Counted from the stretch's first letter, positions 47,942-57,498 are shown. The stretch is 64,000 nucleotides of DNA from an uncultured Bacillota bacterium (GCA_949291945.1 CASEXH010000014.1:1-64000), one strand, 5' to 3'. The notes: generated from the sequence alone by a model not told the origin. Numbers and translations: made by a program.

Positions 47942-48007
47942 CAGGCGGGGAAACCCTTCCCGCCTGATAAAAAGAACCGGAAGGGGGAGGCCGATCCGGT
48001 TCTTTTT
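47942..48007. terminator. Two-hairpin bidirectional terminator
   Basis: Stem 1: CAGGCGGG (47942-47949) / CCCGCCTG (47959-47966) then ATAAAAAG. Stem 2: AAAAAGAACCGG (47969-47980) / complement (47996-48007) with T run. It lies between convergent PanB-like and LuxR genes. Confidence 0.88.
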
Positions 48008-48012
48008 ATCCA

Positions 48013-48828
48013 TTAGTTTTTGGGCTGGCTCATAATCTTAAAAAGTAATTCCTGCTGTGTGGAAACATGGGCCTTTTCGTAAATATGGGAAATGTGTTTA
48101 TAAGTAGTGTTTTTGGAAATATACAGGGCAGAGCTGATATTCTGGATACTCATACCCTGACAGAGAAGATTTACAATCTCGGTTTCCCGTTTGGTAAACT
48201 TGTATTTGCTCCAGCCGGACCGGCTCTCATGAGAATCAAAATCTGTTCCCTGATAGAAAAAGTTCCGGTACATGTTATTGAGGATAGGCAGGGCCAGATT
48301 CAGCCGGTCCTGTTCGATTTGTGAAAAAAATTCATTCCGGGTCCGGTCCAGGGAAAAAACAGCCCGGTAGGTGCCGTTCAGATCAAAAAAGCAGAAGCCC
48401 CAGGAGTATTTCAGCTTTCTGGCTTTGATATAATTTGTGAGAAATTCAGAATCAGGTACTTCTGACCAGTTAATGATCTTGGAAAAGTTCTGACTGCGGG
48501 TGCTTTCCCGGATATCCTGGTAAATATTGAACTCGTCGGGAAACCCAATCTGGGTCAGATAGTAGTTCATGTATTCGTCAAGCCACTTATCCTGGATATG
48601 TATGGCGTACTTTCCGGAGATTTTTCTGTTTACATCCAGGAAAAATACCATAGCCTCATCATAGGAACACATTTTAGACATCAGATCCAGCAGCTTAATG
48701 GCAAAACTTCTGGGACTGTGGGCCTGACTGCATTCCAGGATCAGATTATAGGCATCGATATAGACAGAAGGGTCTACATGTTCCAGTTTAGGAAAGGCAT
48801 AGGTGATGTCATTTGTTTCAGAATTCAT
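48013..48828 (-). CDS. LuxR-type transcriptional regulator
   Basis: A 271-aa protein with a C-terminal LuxR/GerE HTH (about 207-265: FTKRETEIVNLLCQGMSIQN then ISSALYISKNTTYKHISHIY). The N-terminal ~200 residues look like a helical/GAF-like sensor region but match no domain I can name; no phosphoacceptor receiver is visible. It diverges from the SDR gene (127 bp between starts), so it most likely regulates it, and perhaps the PanB-like gene. Confidence 0.85.
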   Translation of the reverse strand: MNSETNDITYAFPKLEHVDPSVYIDAYNLILECSQAHSPRSFAIKLLDLMSKMCSYDEAMVFFLDVNRKISGKYAIHIQDKWLDEYMNYYLTQIGFPDEFNIYQDIRESTRSQNFSKIINWSEVPDSEFLTNYIKARKLKYSWGFCFFDLNGTYRAVFSLDRTRNEFFSQIEQDRLNLALPILNNMYRNFFYQGTDFDSHESRSGWSKYKFTKRETEIVNLLCQGMSIQNISSALYISKNTTYKHISHIYEKAHVSTQQELLFKIMSQPKN

Positions 48829-48955
48829 TACTGATAGTCTCCTCTTTACAGTATGGCAGGTATAAACTTAAATTTTAGTATATTTTTTATTATAAAAGAA
48901 GAAAGGGCAAAATAAAACACCAAATTTTCAGTGTATGGAGAGAAAGGAGAATCTT

Positions 48956-49900
48956 ATGGAGAAAGAAAAACAGATGCAGATTACACCGGAAATGATCGCA
49001 AATATGGCTGCGGGAAATGTCTCCAATGTCCAGAGCTTAAGCGATATTTTCATCAACAATATGAAGGGGAAATCCGCCATCGTTACAGGAGGAGCTTCCG
49101 GACTGGGATATAATGTGGTCAATCGTTTAAGCGAGGCGGGAGTGAAGGTTGTGATTGCTTCCCGCAATGAAAAAAAGGGAAAAAAGGCAGAGGAAGAATT
49201 CCGCAGCAGAGGAAGAGAGGTTACCTGGTGCCAGACAGACGTGACAAAGGTTTCCGACTGTTATAAAACTGTAGAATTTACGGAAAAGACTTATGGAAAA
49301 GTAGACATTCTGGTAGCCAATGCAGCGACATGGAGCATGTTTTCATTTTTGGATATGCCGGAGGAAGAATATGACAAGGTTATGAATACAGATTTAAAAG
49401 GAGAATATTTCATGGCCCAGGCAGCAGCCCGCTCTATGGTGCGCAATAAGATAAAAGGGAAGATTATATTTACTTCTTCTGCAGCCCGGCATTCCAGCGA
49501 TGTAAACGGTATCGGTATGATGAGCCATTATAATGCGGCGAAAGGAGCCATTGCCAGCATGACTATGGGAGTGGCAAAGGAACTGAGACAATATGGAATC
49601 ACAGTGAACTGTGTAGCGCCGGGAGGTATGGTGTCTGAGGGTGCTCTGACAAATACGGGAAAAGCCGCTGCTTATTATGGAAAAGAGCTTATACAGGAGC
49701 AGATGGCCCTGGCAAAAGATACCCCTACAGCTATGAACCCTGATGAAGTGGCTATTGCTGTATTTGCCATGTGTACAGATATGTCCAACTATATGGTGGG
49801 AGAGACTGTTGATGTAACCGGCGGAGCAACCTTAAGTTTCCAGAAGAAACCATGGAGTTATACCATGCCGGGATGTATTCCGGGTCCTAAAACAGAATAG
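48956..49900 (+). CDS. Short-chain dehydrogenase/reductase
   Basis: A 314-aa SDR: NAD(P)-binding TGGASGLGYN near residue 45, NAA motif (VANAATW), catalytic Ser in FTSSAARHSS and Tyr-x3-Lys in SHYNAAKGA. It has an N-terminal extension of about 35 residues and a C-terminal tail (FQKKPWSYTMPGC) beyond the core. ATG 48956 is preceded by AAAGGAG at 6 nt; an ATG at 48935 has no such site. Substrate unknown; alcohols of steroid or plant-derived compounds are among the usual SDR substrates in gut Clostridia. Confidence 0.88.
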   Translation: MEKEKQMQITPEMIANMAAGNVSNVQSLSDIFINNMKGKSAIVTGGASGLGYNVVNRLSEAGVKVVIASRNEKKGKKAEEEFRSRGREVTWCQTDVTKVSDCYKTVEFTEKTYGKVDILVANAATWSMFSFLDMPEEEYDKVMNTDLKGEYFMAQAAARSMVRNKIKGKIIFTSSAARHSSDVNGIGMMSHYNAAKGAIASMTMGVAKELRQYGITVNCVAPGGMVSEGALTNTGKAAAYYGKELIQEQMALAKDTPTAMNPDEVAIAVFAMCTDMSNYMVGETVDVTGGATLSFQKKPWSYTMPGCIPGPKTE

Positions 49901-49906
49901 AAAAAT

Positions 49907-49978
49907 ATAGAGAGCTGCCCCATTAATCAAGATTATATAAATATTCCTGACATTATGTTTCATGTGGCAGCTCTCTAT
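49907..49978. terminator. Terminator between the SDR and GH31 genes
   Basis: Perfect 13-bp arms ATAGAGAGCTGCC (49907-49919) / complement (49966-49978) with a 46-nt loop, between convergent genes. Confidence 0.75.
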
Positions 49979-49982
49979 GGTT

Positions 49983-52007
49983 TTAAAGCTTTTCAAATAC
50001 AGGCATATATTCTATAGGCGCAGAAACCTTTACCTTGCAGCCACCCTGACAAATTTCCCCTGTAGAAGTCAGCTTCCACTTTCCGGCAGGAAGGTAAACC
50101 TCCCGCTCAAACTGGTTTAAGTGAAGGATCGGGGCCACCAGATATTTGTCTCCGAACATATACTGATCCTGAAGCTCCCAGCATTTTTCATCTTCCGGGA
50201 ATTCATAGAACATGGTCCGCAGGAGAGGAGAGCCATTGGTATGAGCTTCTTCATAAAGCTTCTTGATATAATTATGCATGGAGATGCGGATATCATAATA
50301 CTTCTTCATGATGGCATAATTCTCTTCTCCGTAACTCCATAATTCATTGGGCTGGCCGGTATGGAGATAGCCGCCGCCCCAGTCTCTGTCATCCAGTGGA
50401 GGAATGTTATAGGGGCCTCTGTCTCCGTGCATGCGCAGAACAGGAGAATAGACTGCAAACTGATACCAGCGGATCAATAACTGGCGGAAATCAGGATCAT
50501 TTACATCATCTGTCATGAAGCCGCCGATATCTGTGGTCCACCAGGGAATACCGGCAATACCCATGTTCAGGCCGCACTGGAGCTGGTCTGTAAAAGCCTC
50601 AAAGGTACTGGGCACATCTCCGGACCAGACCACATTTCCATATTTCTGAGAGCCTGCCCAGGCACAGCGCAGCAGATTCACTACCGGCCCTTTTCCCGCT
50701 TTGCTCATCTCGTCGTAGAAGATCCGGCTGTACATCTGGGGATACTGATTGCTGATCTCCAGCGCAGGACCGTCGCAGTAACGGTAATTTTCAAAATCAT
50801 ATACGCCGTAATCCGGTTCAGAATTATCCAGCCAGAATCCATCAATCCCCAGATCGTAATAATTCTTTTTGCAGATTTCCCACACATACTTTCTGGTTTC
50901 CGGATTAAAGGGATCAATCTCCACACAGTCTCCCTGATAGTCGTAAGTCTGGGCGGCGCCCCGCTCTGTACGGATCAGCAGACCTCTTTCCATCATAGGT
51001 CCGAAGTTTTCGCTTTTTCTGTCTACAGAAGGCCAGATGGAAACGATCACTTTGATTCCCATAGAATGAAGTTCTTCTACCATAGCTTTGGGATCCGGCC
51101 AGTATTTTTTGTCAAATTTCCAGTCGCCCTGCAGGGTCCAGTGGAAGAAGTCGATGACGATCTGATCGATCTGGATGCCCTCTTTCCGGTACTGACGGGC
51201 TACAGTAAGGACTTCGTCCTGGGTGCGGTAGCGGAGTTTACACTGCCATAATCCCATCAGATCTTCCGGAAACATGTCCGCATGCCCGGTAACTCCGGTA
51301 TAGTTTTTTAAGATTTCTTTAGGCGTATCCCCTGCAGTGATCCAGTAATCCATTTCTTTTGTAGCTTTGGCGGTCCATTCTGTATAATTCTTGCCAAAGG
51401 TCACCTGTCCTACTGCAGGATTATTCCAGAGAAAGCCGTATCCCAGGGAAGACAGAGCAAAGGGAACAGAAATCTGGGAATTTCTCTGGGCCAGCTCCAG
51501 GGTACACCCCTTTAAATCCAGGTAAGGCTGCTGATACTGCCCCATTCCGAAAATCTTCTCCCCGTCATTACTTTCAAATTTCAGGTTTAAGGAATACTCT
51601 GTACCTCCGATGATACCTTTCCATTCCCGGTTGATCACCTTCAGACATCGGCTTTCTCTGGATAAGGTGCCGTCATACATACGAAAATACTCCCGCAGTA
51701 TTCTTTGATCATCCTTATAGAAGGTAATGATACCTGCAAAATTTACAACGGCTTTGAGTCTTCCGTTAGTAATGGAAGCGATCTCTTTTTTATCAATGGT
51801 TCCGTCTCCTACCCAGTGATCTTCTTCCTCTATGGACACCTGAGCTTCGGAATGGGGAATCTTTTCTGTCAAAGCCCAGTCATTTCCGGAAAAATTCCGA
51901 AGCATGGTGGACCGGACACGGAAAGAATCTGCTCCCCAGGCTTCGATCCGGGTCATTTCTCCATTGTGATAAAAAACCAGTGCGCTGTTGTCGATTAAAA
52001 ACTTCAT
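49983..52007 (-). CDS. Glycoside hydrolase family 31 (alpha-glucosidase/alpha-xylosidase type)
   Basis: A 674-aa cytoplasmic GH31 enzyme: N-terminal beta domain, TIM barrel with IDQIVIDFFHWTLQGDW, catalytic nucleophile Asp394 in GFWLDNSEPDYG, the acid/base region WSGDVPSTF, and SPVLRMHGDRGP, then C-terminal beta domains. No signal peptide. It hydrolyses terminal alpha-linked glycosides; exact specificity is not readable. It diverges from a broken AraC-type regulator gene that may once have controlled it. Confidence 0.93.
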   Translation of the reverse strand: MKFLIDNSALVFYHNGEMTRIEAWGADSFRVRSTMLRNFSGNDWALTEKIPHSEAQVSIEEEDHWVGDGTIDKKEIASITNGRLKAVVNFAGIITFYKDDQRILREYFRMYDGTLSRESRCLKVINREWKGIIGGTEYSLNLKFESNDGEKIFGMGQYQQPYLDLKGCTLELAQRNSQISVPFALSSLGYGFLWNNPAVGQVTFGKNYTEWTAKATKEMDYWITAGDTPKEILKNYTGVTGHADMFPEDLMGLWQCKLRYRTQDEVLTVARQYRKEGIQIDQIVIDFFHWTLQGDWKFDKKYWPDPKAMVEELHSMGIKVIVSIWPSVDRKSENFGPMMERGLLIRTERGAAQTYDYQGDCVEIDPFNPETRKYVWEICKKNYYDLGIDGFWLDNSEPDYGVYDFENYRYCDGPALEISNQYPQMYSRIFYDEMSKAGKGPVVNLLRCAWAGSQKYGNVVWSGDVPSTFEAFTDQLQCGLNMGIAGIPWWTTDIGGFMTDDVNDPDFRQLLIRWYQFAVYSPVLRMHGDRGPYNIPPLDDRDWGGGYLHTGQPNELWSYGEENYAIMKKYYDIRISMHNYIKKLYEEAHTNGSPLLRTMFYEFPEDEKCWELQDQYMFGDKYLVAPILHLNQFEREVYLPAGKWKLTSTGEICQGGCKVKVSAPIEYMPVFEKL

Positions 52008-52127
52008 AGTATTTTCCTGCCTTTCTGCTATGCTTTTGGTGTAGTTGGTCTTTCTGCTGAAATCATAAGACAGACCGAAAGTTTTTTCTACTTGAATCCT
52101 ATGGAGATCTGATACTATAATACTTTT

Positions 52128-53022
52128 ATGAAAAAAGAATCAGATATTATGAAAAGCAAAGAAAACAGAAAACATGGTACGGTGCTGGTGCCCTTCTGCC
52201 TTTATGAATGTCCCATGCCGGAACTTTTTACCCATGTGCCTATTCATTGGCATGAGGAGTTTGAATTAAACTATATCTGGGAAGGAAAGGGACGGATTTA
52301 TCTGAACGGAGAGATGTATACAGTGTCCCAGGGAGATATTCTAGTGATACCGCCCAATGTTCTCCATGCTGCATACCCGGAAAGAGGGTATCACCTGAGA
52401 TATGATGCTTTTGTTTTTCATCCCTCTCTTCTGGGAACCGGGAATAACGACCGATGTACAGTAAGTAGAATGTATTTATCCTCTGGTAGAGGGCGAGATA
52501 AAGATTCCCAATTATATTACCGGAACAACAGAAGGATATACAGAATTTCTGGAGTGTATCTTTCAGATTTTTGACTGCGCAAAGGAAAATAAAGGGCAGG
52601 AAGATCTGATGCTGAAAAGCAGCCTTTTCCGTCTGCTGTATCTTCTGGAGAGAGATGCCTTTGCCGTTTTGGAACCGGCTCACAGGGACAGGGACCTGAT
52701 CAGGCCTTCCCTGGTTTATATGGAGGCCCACTATGAAGAAAATATTACCATAGAGCAGCTGGCAGACTGCTGCAGCCTGAGCAAAAGCTACTTTATGGCG
52801 TGTTTTAAGAGGACAACAGGGATTAGTGCAGTGGAACATCTGATACAGCTGCGGATCCGGGCGGCCTGTCTGGAACTGAATAAAACCGACAGAAGTATTT
52901 CAGAAATCGCAGCAGACTGCGGCTATAACAATCTTTCAAACTTTAACCGGCAGTTTAAAAAATGCGTAGGCTGCAGTCCGGCCAACTACCGAAAAGCAGC
53001 GAAAAAACAGGAGCTGCCGTAG
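52128..53022 (+). pseudogene. AraC-family regulator, split by a +1 frameshift
   Basis: The first frame (52128-52574) gives a cupin-type sensor (THVPIHWHEEFELNYI, GDILVIPPNVLHAAYPE) and then goes out of frame at about 52463. The true continuation (CIYPLVEGEIKIPNYITGTT) is in the next frame and runs into 52609-53022 with a full AraC double HTH (CCSLSKSYFMACFKRTTGIS, DCGYNNLSNFNRQFKKCVG). One extra A in CAGTAAGTAG explains it. The reading frame as given cannot make an intact regulator. It could also be a sequencing error. Confidence 0.8.
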
Positions 53023-53026
53023 AAGC

Positions 53027-53084
53027 CCGATACCCCGCCCCTTGAAGCGCCGTAAATCTGGCGCCCTAAAGGGCGGGGTATCGG
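53027..53084. terminator. Bidirectional terminator between AraC and SulP genes
   Basis: Perfect 14-bp arms CCGATACCCCGCCC (53027-53040) / complement (53071-53084) with an inner GCGCC/GGCGC stem. Confidence 0.85.
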
Positions 53085-53086
53085 AT

Positions 53087-55252
53087 TTAGGTTTCTTTTC
53101 CGTGAAAGTCTTTTTCCAGTCTGTGGAGTTTCCGAAGGCCTTCGGGATTCTGTTTTTCAAGACGCCGTTCCAGGATTTCCTGCTTCTGTTCCAGATGTTC
53201 CCGTACATTGGGATGCTCTTTTAAAAGTCTGGCTCGGAGGATGCGCCGCCTTCTCTCGATGAGGCTCAGTACAAGAGTGCTTTTCTCCCTTACCTGAGGG
53301 GGAAGATCATCAATATGAAGCTCCAGTCTCCGGAGAAGTTCATCCTCATCAAGAGGACCCAGAGAGTGCCAGAAATCCAGCTTTTCTTCCAGACCAGCTT
53401 CTGAAAGTTTTTCAAGATCGGAAATGCCGTGGATCTGTTCTACGATATATTTTACTTGTTTCTCCATTTCTTTTACCGCATCTGCGCCGAATACCCAGGC
53501 AAATTCCTCCAGTGAATTTTCTTCTTCCGGAGTAAGGGAATAAAAGTGCTTTTTGTGAAGTATTTCCATATCCTTTTCCGGGATATCCAGAGGGAAGGGC
53601 TCTTTCAACCCCAGATCATGAAGAGCAGATACGATAGTTCTCCGTACCATTCCTTCTTTGATCAGTCCTCCGATACCAAGACTGCGCATCTGTTCATTTA
53701 TATTTTCTCCATGCTCCGTGATATAGAAGCGGATCCCCTTCTTTTTCAGACTTTCTGCCAGTCTTTCCAGTCCGTCTGCCGCAGTGATATCCAGACTGTT
53801 GACAGCTCCTGCGTTGAGGATCACGGCTTTCGTGTCTTCCTGAAGATTACTTTCAATATCATCCTGGAGGATTTTAATATTGGCAAAGAAAAGATTCTCA
53901 CTGAACCGGTAGATCAGTATATTCTTTACCGGATAGGCAAAACGGTTTTTCCCCAGATCATAAAAATCTTCTTTTTCAGGAACCATTCCCTGAAAATACC
54001 GAGGCGGATTTGTGGCTTTCAGGATCACAGCCGCAAAGGAAAGAAGGATTCCCACCACTACGCCGTAGATAGTCCCCAAAAGCAGAACAGCGGCTCCGGC
54101 AGCCACGAAAATAAAAAATTCCTGTCTGCTGACTTTGAACAGCCGTACAGCCAGGTGTCCTTCTACAACACTCATCAGAGCGGAGATCACAATGGAGGTC
54201 AGCACCGGAACAGGGAGGAATCCGATAAAGCCGGTAGCCCCCAGAAGGATGGCACCCATGACAATGCCTGCTGTCAGAGATACGGCCTGGGTCTTCCCGC
54301 CGTACTGGTCATTCATGGAGGTCCTGGAAATACTGCCGTTTACCGGACAGCAGCCTACAGCTCCCGAGGCCAGATTAGCCGCCGCATAGGCCAGGATTTC
54401 CTGCCGGTCATTAAGGGGATAATCGTTTTTGGCGGCAAAATTATTGGCTCCCAAAAGGGATTCTGACATAATGACTACGGCCACCATCAGCCCCCGGCCG
54501 GCAGCCTGGGTGAGGTCTACCCGGGTAAAATCCGGAAGAAAAAGCCCTGGAAGACCGGGTTCAACCTGATCCAGAAGAGCCACCCCGTAATCCTGAACGT
54601 GGAAAATACCAGTAAGGACTACTCCGGCGGCCATAACCGCTATAGCCATAGGAAACCTGGGGATGAATCTTTTTCCAAGGAGCAGCACAGCCAGAGATAA
54701 AAGGCCCAGAAATAGGGAGGGCCAGCTGATATGAGCAAGAGCTTCTGCCAGATGGTGAAGAAGCTCCGGCAGTTCTCCGGTTCCTGCAGGACTTCCCAGC
54801 AGTTTGGGAATCTGCATAAGGATAATGGTCACTGCAATGCCGCTGATAAATCCTCCCATAACCGGGGTGGAGATAAAGTCCACGATCCGGTCTGCGTGGA
54901 GAAAGTAAAACAGCAGAAGCCAGAGACCTGCAAAGAGAGCAATGGCCGGAACATACTCCATGGCGGCGCTGCTTTCAAATGAAATGCCCAGGGTGGAAAG
55001 GGCAGCCCCTACGATTGCAGCAGGAGCGGCGTCCACCCCGAAGATAAACTGCCTGGAAGTAGAAAACAGGGAGAAAAACAGGATAGGCAGCAGGGAACCA
55101 TACAGGCCGTAAACTGCCGGGAGACCTGCGATCTGGGCGTATCCCATAGAGATGGGAATAGACACTGCTGCGATAATAATTCCGGAAAACAGGTCCCTTG
55201 GCAGGTATTCTTTTTTATAGTTTTTTAAGGTTGGAAGCAGAGAGAGTTTCAT
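53087..55252 (-). CDS. SulP-family anion transporter with STAS and extended C-terminal region
   Basis: A 721-aa transporter: about 12 membrane segments in residues 20-420 with SulP signatures (PISMGYAQIAGLPAVYGLYG, GCCPVNGSISRTSMN), a cytoplasmic STAS domain at about 435-550 (AVILNAGAVNSLDITAADGL), and an unusual extra ~170-residue charged, helical tail (LDEDELLRRLELHIDDLPPQ, then many RRRILRARLL and EQKQEILERR). Likely substrates are sulfate, bicarbonate or dicarboxylates; not decidable here. Confidence 0.9.
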   Translation of the reverse strand: MKLSLLPTLKNYKKEYLPRDLFSGIIIAAVSIPISMGYAQIAGLPAVYGLYGSLLPILFFSLFSTSRQFIFGVDAAPAAIVGAALSTLGISFESSAAMEYVPAIALFAGLWLLLFYFLHADRIVDFISTPVMGGFISGIAVTIILMQIPKLLGSPAGTGELPELLHHLAEALAHISWPSLFLGLLSLAVLLLGKRFIPRFPMAIAVMAAGVVLTGIFHVQDYGVALLDQVEPGLPGLFLPDFTRVDLTQAAGRGLMVAVVIMSESLLGANNFAAKNDYPLNDRQEILAYAAANLASGAVGCCPVNGSISRTSMNDQYGGKTQAVSLTAGIVMGAILLGATGFIGFLPVPVLTSIVISALMSVVEGHLAVRLFKVSRQEFFIFVAAGAAVLLLGTIYGVVVGILLSFAAVILKATNPPRYFQGMVPEKEDFYDLGKNRFAYPVKNILIYRFSENLFFANIKILQDDIESNLQEDTKAVILNAGAVNSLDITAADGLERLAESLKKKGIRFYITEHGENINEQMRSLGIGGLIKEGMVRRTIVSALHDLGLKEPFPLDIPEKDMEILHKKHFYSLTPEEENSLEEFAWVFGADAVKEMEKQVKYIVEQIHGISDLEKLSEAGLEEKLDFWHSLGPLDEDELLRRLELHIDDLPPQVREKSTLVLSLIERRRRILRARLLKEHPNVREHLEQKQEILERRLEKQNPEGLRKLHRLEKDFHGKET

Positions 55253-55320
55253 GAGTTATGTAAACTATCCTTTCTTGCTGGGCAAGCCAGCTTTCTTATT
55301 CCATATTCTTTTATTATCTT

Positions 55321-55347
55321 CAGTGTACAAGGGCCCCTTGTATACTG
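55321..55347. promoter_or_regulatory. Palindrome upstream of the SulP gene
   Basis: CAGTGTACAAGGG faces CCCCTTGTATACTG, a near-perfect palindrome about 70 bp upstream of the SulP start. It could be an operator or a hairpin ending the Fic transcript; no U-tract is evident. Confidence 0.45.
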
Positions 55348-55437
55348 AGGGTACAGAAAGACAACGAAAAAAGCGGGAACTGTTTCTCATCTTTAAAGCT
55401 GCAGATAATGTCATCTTATCAGCTAAAGAGGCAAGGG

Positions 55438-56556
55438 TTAGGATTTTTTAAATTGATATTTGCCTTTTCCATATCCGGATACTGGCTCAATGATATCCGC
55501 CTGCACTAAATTGGATAAGAGTTTTGATGCGCCGGATTTTTTTAGATCGGTTACTTCCATCACAGCACTTCTACCGAATACCTTATCATACCCGAATTTT
55601 TCAAATAATCTGCGAACATGGATTGCTGTTTTAAGAGAAAAGTCTTTCCCTTTTACTGAAAGCGCACTTTCAATGTCCACTTTTTCACTCTGAATGTCCA
55701 CTTTTTTACTTTCAATATCCACTTTTTCAGAGGTCAAAAGTCCACTTATATGCAAATCTCGGTTATGAAGCTCATTTTTCTCGTTTAATAGTAGATTTCT
55801 GAGAAAGACTTCAAGATACTCTGTTGTTTCATGGATACCTTTTTGCAGGTTGGTATAATTCGCACGGACAAGTGCGTTCCTGAAGTACCAGGCATTTTCG
55901 GCAAAAATATCATTTGTTGCGGAAAAACCAAGTGTTCTAAGATACTTGATAAAGAATACCGCTGTTGTTCTTGTATTACCTTCACCGAAAATATGAATTT
56001 GCCATAGTCTGGAAACGAACACAGCAAGGTGGTGGATGATTTCATCCATCGAGAGACCTCTGTAGCTAAAATCTTTTTCCTGAAAGAAATCGTATTCAAG
56101 CGTGGCTCTAAGCTCCGAAGCGCTGCCATACATGACGGTTGCACCGTCAAGCACCCATTCTTTCTTTGTGATGTTGTAGTCTCTGATCTTCCCGGCATGC
56201 TTATAAATCCCCTGAAAGAGTTTGCGATGGATGGAGATATATTCGTTCGGTGAGAAGGAAAAGGCTGTTTCGGAAAGGATCTCAGCAATACGAGAAGATA
56301 CCTTATCTGCTTCCTCTGTGCGCTCCTCATCCGATTGTTGCACAGGTCGTTCCTTATAGTAACTGTCAATAAGGCTCTGCGCTTCCTTTATTGTAATTTT
56401 TCCTTCAATGTTTTGAATAGCGGTATCTATCAAATACTTTGAAGGCTTCAAACCGTCCACAGCCTGAAGTCCGATTGCAGTACTCCAAGCATAGCTTCTT
56501 CCGGCTTTATCCGGTTCTGACTCTTTCAAATATTCTTTAAACGGGTCTCTTTCCAT
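55438..56556 (-). CDS. Fic-domain protein
   Basis: A 372-aa protein with the Fic core at about 100-230 and motif HIFGEGNTRTTA (His188, Asn194), a variant of HxFxEGNGRxxR with Thr for Gly and Ala for the last Arg. The C-terminal part has three copies of a seven-residue unit of the type SEKVDIE/SKKVDIQ, then a winged-helix-like end (RSAVMEVTDLKKSGASKLLSNL). Fic enzymes usually AMPylate proteins. Stand-alone copies can be toxins or housekeeping. No antitoxin gene is adjacent. Confidence 0.85.
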   Translation of the reverse strand: MERDPFKEYLKESEPDKAGRSYAWSTAIGLQAVDGLKPSKYLIDTAIQNIEGKITIKEAQSLIDSYYKERPVQQSDEERTEEADKVSSRIAEILSETAFSFSPNEYISIHRKLFQGIYKHAGKIRDYNITKKEWVLDGATVMYGSASELRATLEYDFFQEKDFSYRGLSMDEIIHHLAVFVSRLWQIHIFGEGNTRTTAVFFIKYLRTLGFSATNDIFAENAWYFRNALVRANYTNLQKGIHETTEYLEVFLRNLLLNEKNELHNRDLHISGLLTSEKVDIESKKVDIQSEKVDIESALSVKGKDFSLKTAIHVRRLFEKFGYDKVFGRSAVMEVTDLKKSGASKLLSNLVQADIIEPVSGYGKGKYQFKKS

Positions 56557-56606
56557 CTTTGCTATACCTCACTTCACAATTATCTTGAATTAATAATCTT
56601 ATTACA

Positions 56607-56816
56607 TTATTCATCTACATTTACATTTCGCTCTGCATTTTCGATCATCTGCTCGGTCAATCAGGCAGTTTCTTTTATAGCTGCATCATGTCCGGTAAGA
56701 GCCGCAAAAGGAGCAAACTGAGCCGCACGATCATAAAGTGGCATAGGTTTATGATTCTTTGATATTGGTCTGGACATGTTGATGATGTCATCATACTGGT
56801 GCGTATCCTTATCCAT
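56607..56816 (-). pseudogene. YolD-like small protein gene with an in-frame stop
   Basis: ATG 56816 has GGAGGAG 6 nt upstream. The first 51 codons read MDKDTHQYDDIINMSRPISK... DRAAQFAPFAALTGHDAAIKETA, then TGA (56661-56663), then continue in frame LTEQMIENAERNVNVDE to 56607. A CGA-to-TGA change would explain the stop. This pattern matches small proteins found with UmuC/Y-family polymerase genes in Firmicutes. No polymerase gene is next to it. Confidence 0.75.
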
Positions 56817-56844
56817 TAACAGCTCCTCCTGGAACCTCGGAATT

Positions 56845-57468
56845 TCAATTCTTAATTCTTCTATTACCTATACGACTAATGAAATTAGCCAAAGCATCTG
56901 CCGTAATTTCCACCTGATCTTCGCCGGAAATCAAACTCTCATCATCTCCATCCTGGAAACCATAACTTCCAAATCCGGCATGATTGCCAACCTCAATTAT
57001 AATCTCCTCTGTGCTTTTGGGAAGATTGCCACGGTAATCCAGATATTTTTCCCGATTGAGGACACCATCTTCTGAGCCATACAGTGAAATAACATCCATA
57101 TTCGTTATTTCTGCCGTAGAATATGCTGCCAGGAGCACAAGTCCGGCATAGTCTTCTGTATGTTCTGCGGCATAGCTTGCAGCCATGCTGCCGCCGAGCG
57201 AATGACCGCCAATATACCAGCAGTCGATTTCCAGATACTGTTCCGGAATGCCCTCTGCTGCCGAACTATCAAGAACTGCAAGATTAAAAGGCATTTCAAG
57301 AAGCACACAGAGGATATCCTGCTCTGCCAATGCAAGCATCAGCGGAGAATACGCCGTATACTCTACCTTGCCGCCAGGGTAGAAGATGAATCCAGCCACC
57401 GGATCCTCGGGTTCAAAAACGGTCATATCCCCCATCCGACTGACCGCAACATCCTCAGTCCCAATCAT
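56845..57468 (-). pseudogene. Alpha/beta hydrolase, 5'-truncated
   Basis: 207 aa of the family with FIFYPGGKVEYTAYSPL, nucleophile IGGHSLGGSMA, SLYGSEDGVLN and VGNHAGFGSYG. Full-length relatives carry about 40 more residues with a membrane anchor at the start; here the frame has a stop just upstream and begins abruptly next to the terminator of tRNA-Arg. It may still be expressed as a soluble core, but the end looks like a deletion junction. Confidence 0.65.
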
Positions 57469-57498
57469 TTTGGAAATTTGTCAACGGGGTCTGATTTT

